Shown here piece after piece: positions 50,513 to 58,564 of a stretch of 64,000 nt of DNA; the first letter of the stretch is position 1; every line of letters starts with the position of its first letter. The stretch is from contig NZ_JARUBF010000001.1 in NCBI RefSeq assembly GCF_029626025.1, positions 186,001 through 250,000 on the forward strand, given 5' to 3'. The notes below the pieces were generated by a model that was not told the DNA's origin, did no database searches, and saw only the letters and a list, made by a program, of their open reading frames with translations. Source of the DNA: Solwaraspora sp. WMMD406. GTDB taxonomy: Bacteria > Actinomycetota > Actinomycetes > Mycobacteriales > Micromonosporaceae. Made by a program: the position numbers and the translations under genes.

Positions 50513-51664
50513 ATGCCCGAGCACACCGAGCCCACGCGGCGGCGGCTACGCAAGCTCAACCTCGTCATGCTGGTCCCGCCGCTCGCGGTCGGCGGGGCTG
50601 CCGTGGTGGTGGCCGACTCCCGCACCTGGTGGGACGCGGTCATCCTGGCCTCGAGCGTGATCGGGGCGCTGGTGGCCTTCGAACGGTGGACTGCACGTGA
50701 CTTGACCCGGTTCGCCCCGTTCTGTGTGATCGTCACCGCCGCCGTCTGGCCCCTCGGCGTACTGGTGATCGACAGCCCGAGAGCGTCGTACGGCCTGGCC
50801 CTCGCCGGCTCCCTCGTCGTCCCCCACCTGAAGCGGTACCGGGCCGCGGCGGCCGTGGGTCTCGTCGGCTACGTCGCCGTGGTGGGCGCCACACGGCTGC
50901 TGGTGTCGTCCGAGGACGTCTCCGATGTCCTCCTGCAGTACGTCGTCCTTCCCGCCGGTGCGGTCGCGGTGATCACCGGCCTGATGTTCCCGAACAAGCG
51001 GTTCTACGACGTCGTCGAGGAGTTGCAGGAGTCCCGCAGACGGGAAGCGGAGCTGGCCGTCTTCCGGGAACGGGTCCGGTTCGCCAGCGACCTACACGAC
51101 ATCCAGGGCCACACCTTGCACGTGGTGAAGCTCAAGATCGCGCTAACCCGCAAACTGGTCCGCAGCGACCCCGACCGGGTCGACAACGAACTGCGGGAGA
51201 TCTACTCCCTGGTCAGCGACACGATCAAGCAGACCAAGGAGCTCGCCTACGCGCAGCGGCGGCTCAACCTCTCCGCCGAGTTGGAAAACGCCAAGAACCT
51301 CTTCGAAGCCGCCGGCATCCGGGTCCGCGTGGACCGCGAGGCCGAGGTCGACACCCGTGCGGACGAACTGCTCGGCCAGGTGCTGCGCGAGACGACGACC
51401 AACATCCTGCGGCACGCGCAGGCCACCCAGGTGAAAATCACTGTGTCCGGCTCGGGAATCAGCGTGGTCAACGACGGCGCGCCACCGAGTCCGCTGCCCG
51501 AGCTTCGCGGCCTGGCAACGCTGCGAGAACGGGTGGCCGACAGCGCCGGTGAGCTCACCGTGGAGCAGACCGACGGGCGCTTCCTGACCGCAGCGACCTT
51601 CCCGCGCCCGAGCTCTGGCGCCGGTGCCGGCCCCAGTGCCGAATCCCGTGTGGAGGACCGATGA
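50513..51664 (+). CDS. Histidine kinase, HisKA_3 (DesK/NarX) type
   Basis: 383 residues. Five or so N-terminal membrane helices (residues 15-165), a coiled linker (VVEELQESRRREAELAVFR), the phospho-acceptor His195 in SDLHDIQGHTLHVVKLKIAL and a degenerate HATPase with TTTNILRHAQATQVKITV, then LRGLATLRERVAD. The family senses membrane state or envelope-active drugs. An aggag stretch touches the ATG at 50513, too close for an ideal ribosome site, so the start is less sure. Its stop overlaps the response regulator ATG by four bases. Confidence 0.92.
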   Translation: MPEHTEPTRRRLRKLNLVMLVPPLAVGGAAVVVADSRTWWDAVILASSVIGALVAFERWTARDLTRFAPFCVIVTAAVWPLGVLVIDSPRASYGLALAGSLVVPHLKRYRAAAAVGLVGYVAVVGATRLLVSSEDVSDVLLQYVVLPAGAVAVITGLMFPNKRFYDVVEELQESRRREAELAVFRERVRFASDLHDIQGHTLHVVKLKIALTRKLVRSDPDRVDNELREIYSLVSDTIKQTKELAYAQRRLNLSAELENAKNLFEAAGIRVRVDREAEVDTRADELLGQVLRETTTNILRHAQATQVKITVSGSGISVVNDGAPPSPLPELRGLATLRERVADSAGELTVEQTDGRFLTAATFPRPSSGAGAGPSAESRVEDR

Positions 51665-52284
51665 CGCAGGCCGCCGCCCCACCGACCACCGTGGTGCTCG
51701 CCGACGACGAAGTCCTGCTCCGCAAGGCGATGGCCGCACTGCTCCCACTCGAAGGCGACATCACCGTGCTCGCCGAAGCGGCCGACGGCGCGGCGGCCAT
51801 CCAGGCGACCCTGCAGCACCGGCCCGACGTGCTCGTCATCGACTTGGAGATGCCCGGCGTGGACGGGCTCGCCGCCGTCGCGGAGATCCGCCGGACCCGG
51901 CCCGAGCAGGTCATCCTGATGCTGACCCGGCACGCCCGGCCGGGCGTGCTCCGCCGGGCTCTCCGACTCGGTGTCCAGGGCTTCGTCAGCAAGTCGGCCG
52001 AGCCGGCACACATCGCCTCGGTCATCGGCGCCCTGCACACGGGCAAGCGGTGGATCGATCCGGATGTCTCGGCGCTCGCCGTCATCGACGACTGCCCGCT
52101 GACCGACCGGGAGATCGACGTGCTGCGGGCGACCGGCGACGGGTATTCGGTAGCCGACATCGCCGCCCGGCTCCACCTCGCCGAAGGCACCGTCCGCAAC
52201 TATCTGTCCAACGCGATGCAGAAGACCCAGACTCGGACCCGGCACGACGCCGCCCGCTACGCCCGCGAGCACGACTGGCTCTGA
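51661..52284 (+). CDS. LuxR/NarL-family response regulator
   Basis: 207 residues. Receiver domain with the acidic pair in VLADDEVLLR, the phospho-acceptor Asp61 in VLVIDLEMPG and the Lys of GFVSKSAEP; C-terminal HTH with LTDREIDVLRATGDGYSVAD and AEGTVRNYLSNAMQKTQ. It should control the divergent ABC exporter together with the kinase gene it overlaps. Confidence 0.94.
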   Translation: MTQAAAPPTTVVLADDEVLLRKAMAALLPLEGDITVLAEAADGAAAIQATLQHRPDVLVIDLEMPGVDGLAAVAEIRRTRPEQVILMLTRHARPGVLRRALRLGVQGFVSKSAEPAHIASVIGALHTGKRWIDPDVSALAVIDDCPLTDREIDVLRATGDGYSVADIAARLHLAEGTVRNYLSNAMQKTQTRTRHDAARYAREHDWL

Positions 52285-52322
52285 ACCTGGTGGTACGCCG
52301 TGCACCGGCGCGGCGTCCGTGC

Positions 52323-52778
52323 TCAGTCTCGGGCGTGGACCTTGTGCAGCACAGCGGCGGCAACCAGACCGTACGCCAGATGCGGCACGACGTCCGACGC
52401 CCAGTCGGCGGCGCTCCACTGACGCGGATCGGACACCTTGAGCACGGTCATCGGGGCGTCGGAACCGGCCATCGCCAGCGCCGCGAGCAACCCGGTGGCC
52501 GCCCAGATCGGGACCCGCCGGGGGCCGACCACGGCGTAGAGCGCGGCTGCGCCGAGACCGGTGACGTAGCCGAGCAGCGGCCCGAGGCCGGCTCGCCGGT
52601 TGCTCGCCGTTTCCTCGTCACCGAGCGGTACGTGCAGCGTCTCGGCCAGCCGGCCGACACTGCGTTCCGGCGTGCTGCTCGCCGGCCTGGCCCGGCCGGC
52701 CATGTCGAGGTAGGTGACCATGTTGAGGGCGCTGGTGCCGGCCGCACCGGCCAGCAGCCCGCTCCAGATTCGCCGCAT
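52323..52778 (-). CDS. Small membrane protein, DUF1440/6789-like
   Basis: 151 residues. First hydrophobic segment GLLAGAAGTSALNMVTYLDM, then GPLLGYVTGLGAAALYAVVG, PIWAATGLLAALAMAGSD and VPHLAYGLVAAAVLHKVH. The arrangement and the His near the end resemble the protein at 28980-29429. ATG at 52778; the open frame before it is Arg/Gly-rich and unlikely. Function unknown. Confidence 0.7.
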   Translation of the reverse strand: MRRIWSGLLAGAAGTSALNMVTYLDMAGRARPASSTPERSVGRLAETLHVPLGDEETASNRRAGLGPLLGYVTGLGAAALYAVVGPRRVPIWAATGLLAALAMAGSDAPMTVLKVSDPRQWSAADWASDVVPHLAYGLVAAAVLHKVHARD

Positions 52779-52824
52779 GCCGCCCGGGTACCCGGCCGTG
52801 CGGCGAGCTAACGCGCGCCCTGCT

Positions 52825-52858
52825 CCTCTGATGTCTGGACGCCTCTGATGTCTGGACG
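52825..52858. repeat. 17-base tandem repeat
   Basis: Unit cctctgatgtctggacg is repeated twice without change (52825-52841, 52842-52858), 47-80 bases upstream of the membrane protein start. It may be a slippage product or a regulator site. Confidence 0.7.
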
Positions 52859-52925
52859 CCTGGAGTCGTCGGCCGCCGGCCCGGGCCGAGCCGGCCGGCC
52901 CTGGTACCCGTACTCCGTTTGGCGC

Positions 52926-52963
52926 TGATCCCCCTGCGGGATCATGATCCCGCAGGGGGATCA
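52926..52963. terminator. Perfect 38-base palindrome
   Basis: tgatccccctgcgggatca is followed directly by its exact reverse complement, so every base is paired with no loop. It lies 108 bases downstream of the HTH/DUF4180 operon end and upstream of the membrane protein gene. As RNA it would form a very stable hairpin, so a terminator is the likeliest role; there is no U-run. Confidence 0.6.
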
Positions 52964-53071
52964 CGGCGGAACACACAATTGTTCCCGCCCGGACTGCGCG
53001 GGGTGGCCGGCGGTCATGCGACGCCCCGCCTGGTCAGCCGTAGCCAGTCGATCGACGACAGCAGGTGAGGG

Positions 53072-53434
53072 TCAGGTGGTGAGGCGGGCGGCGAGGGCGG
53101 CGAGGTCGTCGACGAACCAGATCTGGTTGCCCCGGTTCGACTCGACGATCAGCTCACGCAGGGCCGTACTGGCGGCTGTCTGGGCGGTGAGGTCGCCGAT
53201 CACGACCAGCCGCAGTCGGTAGTTGACGAACTTCTGCATGATCTCCCCGGCCACCCCGGTACGCAGCGTGAAGAACCGTTCGTCCAGTCGGCTCACCGGG
53301 ACCGCCACGATCTCGGCGGCGGCGTACGCCAGGCCGATCACGTCGAGGGCGTCCTGGTCGCTGGCGATCAGCGGTCCGGCCGGGTCACAGACCAGCACCG
53401 GTACGCCGGACACCTCGACGATCTCGTCAGCCAT
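53072..53434 (-). CDS. DUF4180 protein
   Basis: 120 residues, soluble, with VLVCDPAGPLIASDQDALDV, AVPVSRLDERFFTLRTGVAG and EIMQKFVNYRLRLVVIGDL, which match DUF4180 (a family named only from conservation). It overlaps the HTH gene by eight bases, so the two are made together. Often found next to MerR-type or other small regulators. Confidence 0.85.
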   Translation of the reverse strand: MADEIVEVSGVPVLVCDPAGPLIASDQDALDVIGLAYAAAEIVAVPVSRLDERFFTLRTGVAGEIMQKFVNYRLRLVVIGDLTAQTAASTALRELIVESNRGNQIWFVDDLAALAARLTT

Positions 53435-53912
53435 CGCTGCCCGCTCCCTTGTTCGAACCGGTCTGGAACATGCCGCTGCCCGAGCGGGTCACCGTGTCGA
53501 TCACCGACAGGATCTCGGTGACGGACGCCAGGCCACCGAACAGGATGATCTTGAGCCGCTGCCGGGTCGGGTCGTACGCGGTCTGTAGCCGCAGCGGCGG
53601 TTCGGTGGACTCCCGGACCCCGCCCTGCGATCCGGCGACGAGCAGGGTGCTCAACCGGTCGGCGTCACCGGCGCTCACCGCGTCCACGTCGACGATCGCC
53701 GAAACCTCGATGCCGGTCCGCGCCTCGCTCGCCGCAGCCACGGCACCCGCCGGTCGACCGGTGAACGCGTCGAGGTCGGCCGGCGCGATCCGGTACTGCT
53801 TGCCGATCCGTACGGCTGGTAGCCGGCCGTCTCGGATGTAGCCACGGACGGTACGCACGTGCAGGTCGAGGCGATCCGCCACCTGCTCGACCGACAACCA
53901 GGAACTACTCAT
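53427..53912 (-). CDS. Excisionase-type HTH regulator with C-terminal sensor-like domain
   Basis: 161 residues. The N-terminal 55 residues form a MerR/excisionase-like winged HTH (WLSVEQVADRLDLHVRTVRG, YIRDGRLPAVRIGKQYRI, APADLDAFTGRP). The C-terminal 90 residues (VSAIVDVDAVSAGDADRLST, LKIILFGGLASVTEILSVID) form an alpha/beta domain of unknown ligand. ATG at 53912 with ggaag before it; an earlier start at 53936 is possible. It probably controls its own operon. Confidence 0.82.
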   Translation of the reverse strand: MSSSWLSVEQVADRLDLHVRTVRGYIRDGRLPAVRIGKQYRIAPADLDAFTGRPAGAVAAASEARTGIEVSAIVDVDAVSAGDADRLSTLLVAGSQGGVRESTEPPLRLQTAYDPTRQRLKIILFGGLASVTEILSVIDTVTRSGSGMFQTGSNKGAGSDG

Positions 53913-54079
53913 TACTTCCCTATCCGCTCCGGCCAAGCTGACGATAGGTGAGCATAGCGGCGTCTTCCCTGCCGGTCCAAGATCCGGACGGTCCGCCGCC
54001 CGTACCCCAGGTTTGTCGCACCGGTTCGATACAACTTCTCGCGTAACGGATCACCGAAACACCCCTGGAGGGCAACTCA

Positions 54080-54592
54080 GTGGAAGCGGACGACGTCGCC
54101 TGGCAGCGGCGCAGCACGGTACGGGTGGTGCCCGCGACACGACCCCGCAAGCTGACGAAGGTCCCCTTCGTCGAGATGGCGGACGGACGGCTACAGGGCG
54201 TGGTGTCCAGCGGGTCGGACATCCAGCGGGTCTACGTCTCCTCGATCGCCGCCGGCACCCACGAGTTGAGCTGCGGCACCAACAACAACCGGCCCTGCGG
54301 CGGGCTGCACGGCGCGGCCTGCAACCACATCACCCTGCTGGCCGCGGAGGCGATCGTGCAGTACGGCGCCGACCAGGTCCTGCGCTTCCTCCGGCTGGAG
54401 ACCGACGGCGAGATCACCTACGGTCACGAACTCATCTGGTTGCTCGACCGCTCCGTCACGATAGCGGCGACCTCGCCGGCACCGGCCGTGTTCAGCCGGT
54501 TCCTCCGCCATCTGTCCTACCTGGAACTTCCCGGCAGCAGCGACGCGCTGCCCGAGATGCACTGGTTCCCGGCCGGGGCGGTGAACCGCTGA
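54080..54592 (+). CDS. SWIM-like zinc-binding protein of the MoxR-VWA island
   Basis: 170 residues. The cluster of metal ligands is Cys65, Cys73, Cys81 and His83, and the last pair gives the C-x-H end of a SWIM zinc finger, while the first C-x-C is not complete. GTG start with ggaggg upstream. It is the first gene of the five-gene island that continues with a 487-residue protein, a VWA protein, a MoxR ATPase and a DUF5682 protein; the genes touch or overlap except for the 62-base gap before MoxR. SWIM-type proteins are common partners of such islands. Confidence 0.78.
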   Translation: MEADDVAWQRRSTVRVVPATRPRKLTKVPFVEMADGRLQGVVSSGSDIQRVYVSSIAAGTHELSCGTNNNRPCGGLHGAACNHITLLAAEAIVQYGADQVLRFLRLETDGEITYGHELIWLLDRSVTIAATSPAPAVFSRFLRHLSYLELPGSSDALPEMHWFPAGAVNR

Positions 54593-56055
54593 TGCGCGGC
54601 GCACAGCTCGCCGAACTCACCGGCGGTACGCCGGCCGGCGTACCGGAGGCGCTCGCCGTGGTCGACGGCTTCGACCAGGTCCTGGTCGGCGGCCTGGGCC
54701 GGCTCGCCCCGCAGCAGGCGGCGGCGCTGGCCGAGTTGGCCGGGGCGGTGGCGAGCACCCCGCTCGGTGCCGCCGTCGCCGAAGCGGTCGACAAGGTGGC
54801 CGCCGGATCGATCGGCGACGAACAGTTGCTGCGGCTGGCCGGTGCCCGTACGGCGATCCTCGGTGCCACCCACGACGCGCTACGCGACCGGCTCGACACC
54901 GCCCTCGGCCGGACGCGCGACGCGTGGACGGCGACGACGACCCCCGCCGGTACGGTGGACGGACGGCTGCTCGCCGCCCGGTCCTGGCTGGCCGAACTGG
55001 TCATCACCGGGTGGCGCAACGTCGACCACGACCTGGTGTCGACCAGCCAGCAGGCGCTGCACGCGCTGCTGGCCGAGCCGGCGCTGCGCCGCTGCGCGGT
55101 GCTACTCGACGGGTTCGCCGCCGAGTTGGCCTACGCCAGCCCGGTGGCGACCATGGATCGGCTGCCGGTACGCCGCTGGGCCGACCTGTGGACCCGCAGC
55201 ATGCTGGCGACCAGCCCACCGGACCAACCGGCCGCGCCGGAGCCGGTCTCCGGTCGACTGCTGCCGCTCGGCGTCGACGTACACGAGCATTCGACCGCCG
55301 TACAGCTGCAGGTCCACGCCCTGCTGGAGACGGACGGCGGACCGGCCGGCGACGCCGCCGCGCGACTGGTCCGGGTCAACGTCTCCGCCGCCAAAGTCGA
55401 CACGATCGTCGGCCCGGCGCTGTGGCAGTTGTTCGCCGAGCATCCGGTGCTGCTGGCCGCGTTGGCCGGGCGACTCAGCCTGGACGTCACCGACCTGCCC
55501 TTGCATCCCGGCGGTGACCTGGTGTGGCGCGACGACCAAGCCCGGCCCGGTACGCCAGCCGATCCGTTCGCGGCGGCCCGGGTGCGGCTCGGCGACGCAC
55601 TCGCCCCGGCGGTGCCGCCACTGGACCGGCATCCGGCCACGATCGCCGAGCCGGTGCTGCTGGACGGCTACACGGTGGACACCGAGGGCGGGTTGACCTT
55701 CGACCTCGACGGCACCCGGATCGCGGTCGACGTCGACCGGCTGCCGGGCTGCGGCCCGCTCACCGCCGACCTGGTCGCCGCCTCGACGGCCTGCGTCGGG
55801 CTGCTGCGCTGGGACGATGCCGGCGGCGGCACCGCCGCCGCGACCGACACCGCGACCGCCGGCACCGCCGTCGGCGGCGGCTGGTCGGTGCAGCCGACCG
55901 GCGTACAGACGACGGTAAAGCGCAAGAAGGTCGACGTCCACACCGGAGACTGGGCGCAGGGACCGACCGACCCCAAGGTGGCCAAGGCGGTGGCCCGCTC
56001 CGGCGACACCATCGCGGTGCTGCGGGAACGGGCAGGACGGTTGTTGCGAAAATGA
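54592..56055 (+). CDS. MoxR-island protein of unknown function
   Basis: 487 residues, rich in Ala/Leu/Asp, mostly helical at the N-terminus (ALAELAGAVASTPLGAAVAE) and beta-rich in the middle (LLPLGVDVHEHSTAVQLQVH). A Gly/Thr-rich linker (about 415-440) leads to a basic tail (VKRKKVDVH). The start overlaps the previous stop (TGATG) and its stop overlaps the VWA ATG. No family recognised by eye; position indicates a dedicated subunit of the island. Confidence 0.75.
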   Translation: MRGAQLAELTGGTPAGVPEALAVVDGFDQVLVGGLGRLAPQQAAALAELAGAVASTPLGAAVAEAVDKVAAGSIGDEQLLRLAGARTAILGATHDALRDRLDTALGRTRDAWTATTTPAGTVDGRLLAARSWLAELVITGWRNVDHDLVSTSQQALHALLAEPALRRCAVLLDGFAAELAYASPVATMDRLPVRRWADLWTRSMLATSPPDQPAAPEPVSGRLLPLGVDVHEHSTAVQLQVHALLETDGGPAGDAAARLVRVNVSAAKVDTIVGPALWQLFAEHPVLLAALAGRLSLDVTDLPLHPGGDLVWRDDQARPGTPADPFAAARVRLGDALAPAVPPLDRHPATIAEPVLLDGYTVDTEGGLTFDLDGTRIAVDVDRLPGCGPLTADLVAASTACVGLLRWDDAGGGTAAATDTATAGTAVGGGWSVQPTGVQTTVKRKKVDVHTGDWAQGPTDPKVAKAVARSGDTIAVLRERAGRLLRK

Positions 56056-57386
56056 CCCATTCGGTGAATCACCACGAGAACCGGCGGCAAGTGCTCTACT
56101 GGCGGCTGCTGGCCCGGCTGTTCGACGGGCAGGAGCAGGCCGCGTTGGAGCGGGCCAGCACGGCGGTGGTCGACGACGTCGGCCTGCCGGCCGCGCTGCT
56201 CGACCCGTCGGTCTCGGTCGACACCGTCGTGCAGCGGTTCCCGGAACTGGCCGACGAGCTGCCCGGCCTGCTCGCACCGAAGCCAGGGGACGAACCCGAC
56301 GACGACGGAGCCGACGAGGTCGCAGCCGGCGACGTCGCGGACCAGGTCGGGGCCGATGAGGTACGCCGGGCCGCGCTGGCGTCGAAGCTGCTGCTCAACA
56401 TCTTCGCCACCGGAAGCGGGGACGTGTCCGCGACCCAGTTGGCCACCTGGCAGGCCGACGCCGGCTGGTACCAGCAGGCCTGTGGGGTCACACCGGGCCG
56501 CCGCGACGGGGTGCTCGGCGCCATCGAAGGTGACCTGGTGCGCCGGATGCGACTGCGGGAGGTGCTGGCCGACCCGGCGTTGGCCCGTCAGCTCACGCCG
56601 AGCATGTCGCTGATCGAGCAGTTGCTGCGGGACAAGTCGAACCTGTCCGGGGTGGCGTTGGCCAACGCCAAAGCACTGATCCGGCGCTTCGTCGACGAGG
56701 TCGCCGAGGTGCTCAAGACGCAGGTGCAGCAGACCAGCGTCGGCACCATCGACCGGTCGATCCCGCCGAAGCGGGTGTTCCGCAACCTCGACCTGGACCG
56801 GACCATCTGGAAGAACCTGCCCAACTGGAGCCCCACCGACGAACGGCTCTACGTCGACCGGCTGTTCTACAAGCAGACCGCCAAGCGGACCACGCCGGCC
56901 CGGCTGATCGTCGTCGTCGACCAGTCGGGGTCGATGGTGGACGCCATGGTCAACTGCACGATCCTGGCGTCGATCTTCGCCGGGCTGCCCAAGGTGGACG
57001 TCCATCTGGTCGCCTACGACACCCGGGCGCTGGACCTGACGCCGTGGGTGCACGACCCGTTCGAGGTGCTGCTGCGTACCCAGCTCGGCGGCGGAACGGA
57101 CGGCTCGGCGGCACTGGAACTGGCCCGACCCAAGATCGTCGACCCGCGCAACACCGTCATGGTGTGGATCTCCGACTTCTACGAGTGGAAGTCGCAGGAG
57201 GTCTTCGACGGGCTGCAGGCGGTGCACCGCAGCGGCGCCAAGCTGATCCCGGTCGGCTCGGTCTCCAGCGGCGGCCAGCAGAGCGTCAATCCGTGGTTCC
57301 GGCAGCGGCTCAAGGACCAAGGCACCCCCGTGCTCTCCGGGCACGTCCGCAAGCTCGTCGCCGAGCTCAAGAACTTCCTCACCTGA
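56052..57386 (+). CDS. VWA domain protein (CoxE/MoxR-partner type)
   Basis: 444 residues. The C-terminal von Willebrand A domain has the MIDAS motif D290-x-S-x-S in VVDQSGSMVDA, then LGGGTDGSAALELARPKI and TVMVWISDFYEW. The N-terminal 280 residues are helical with an acidic stretch near 80-105. MoxR ATPases and VWA proteins act together as chaperone-like complexes that insert or remodel metals and complexes. Overlaps the preceding gene by four bases. Confidence 0.92.
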   Translation: MTHSVNHHENRRQVLYWRLLARLFDGQEQAALERASTAVVDDVGLPAALLDPSVSVDTVVQRFPELADELPGLLAPKPGDEPDDDGADEVAAGDVADQVGADEVRRAALASKLLLNIFATGSGDVSATQLATWQADAGWYQQACGVTPGRRDGVLGAIEGDLVRRMRLREVLADPALARQLTPSMSLIEQLLRDKSNLSGVALANAKALIRRFVDEVAEVLKTQVQQTSVGTIDRSIPPKRVFRNLDLDRTIWKNLPNWSPTDERLYVDRLFYKQTAKRTTPARLIVVVDQSGSMVDAMVNCTILASIFAGLPKVDVHLVAYDTRALDLTPWVHDPFEVLLRTQLGGGTDGSAALELARPKIVDPRNTVMVWISDFYEWKSQEVFDGLQAVHRSGAKLIPVGSVSSGGQQSVNPWFRQRLKDQGTPVLSGHVRKLVAELKNFLT

Positions 57387-57448
57387 GACACCGAAGACAC
57401 CGACCTCGCCGTACCGCCCGATCATTCCGATGAGGAGAAAACCGAGTC

Positions 57449-58564
57449 ATGTCCGCAGAAATGCTGCGCGCCCCCGCCGAGATCAAGTACGCCGAGGAAC
57501 TCGACTGGCTCGAATCGGTCGACGACGGCCCGAAGCCGTTCTCCTGGCGGCTCAGCCCCAAGATGGTGCGGCTGTTCATCCTCGGTTCGGAACGCGCCGA
57601 CGGCTTGGACCGGACCATCGACCAGAAGTGGTTCGGTGACCGCAGCTTCGTTGAGCGCAGCATCGTCACCCTGGCCTCCGACCGGGGTCTGCTGCTGATC
57701 GGCGACCCGGGCACCGGCAAGAGCTGGCTGGCCGAGCTGCTGGCGGCGGCGCTCAGCCGCAACTCGACCCTGGTGGTGCAGGGCACCGCCGGCACCACCG
57801 AGGATCACATCAAGTATTCGTGGAACGTGTCGATGGTGATCGCCAAGGGACAGTCCCGGCAGTCGATGATCCCGTCGCCGATCATGACCGCGATGGAGCA
57901 GGGCGTGATCGGCCGGTTCGAGGAGCTGACCCGCTCCACCAGCGACGTGCAGGACGCGCTGATCTCGATCCTGTCGGAGAAGTACGTCTCGATCCCGGAG
58001 CTGGACTCGGACAACATCGTCTTCGCCCAGCCCGGCTTCTCGATCATCGCCACCGCCAACAGCCGCGACCGGGGCGTCAACGATTTGTCGTCGGCGCTCA
58101 AGCGGCGGTTCAACTTCGTGCGGATCCCGGTGGTGACCAACAAGCGCAGCGAGGCGGAGATCGTCAAGTTCCGCACCGCCGAGCTGCTGCGCCGCCACCA
58201 GATCGACCTGGAGGTGCCGCCGACCCTGCTCGACGTGCTGCTACAGAGCTTCGCCGACCTGCGTACCGCCGCCGCGTCGGCGACCAGCGACGACGAGAAG
58301 CTGGAGTCGGCGCTGTCCACCGCCGAGCAGATCGGGGTGTTGGAGGACGCGATCCTGCACAGCCAGTTCTTCGGCGACCGGACCCTGCGTGCCGAGACCC
58401 TGGCCGGCTCGATGGTCGGTTCGCTGGCCCGGCGCAGCCCGGAGGACCTGGCCATCCTCAACAAGTTCTGGCACGGGGTGATCGAGCCGCGTAGCAAGGC
58501 CGACGGCGGCGAGTGGCCGGCCTTCCTCGAAGGCGGCCGGCAGAGCATCGCGACCCTGTCGTGA
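57449..58564 (+). CDS. MoxR-type AAA+ ATPase
   Basis: 371 residues. Walker A GDPGTGKS (85-92), then QGTAGTTEDHIKYSWN, Walker B-like GRFEELTRSTSDVQDAL, sensor 1 IIATANSRDRGV and the arginine finger region LSSALKRRFNF. In the Walker B position this protein has the order FEE rather than DEI, as in MoxR relatives of this island type. ATG with gatgagg upstream. Its stop overlaps the DUF5682 GTG by four bases. Confidence 0.93.
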   Translation: MSAEMLRAPAEIKYAEELDWLESVDDGPKPFSWRLSPKMVRLFILGSERADGLDRTIDQKWFGDRSFVERSIVTLASDRGLLLIGDPGTGKSWLAELLAAALSRNSTLVVQGTAGTTEDHIKYSWNVSMVIAKGQSRQSMIPSPIMTAMEQGVIGRFEELTRSTSDVQDALISILSEKYVSIPELDSDNIVFAQPGFSIIATANSRDRGVNDLSSALKRRFNFVRIPVVTNKRSEAEIVKFRTAELLRRHQIDLEVPPTLLDVLLQSFADLRTAAASATSDDEKLESALSTAEQIGVLEDAILHSQFFGDRTLRAETLAGSMVGSLARRSPEDLAILNKFWHGVIEPRSKADGGEWPAFLEGGRQSIATLS

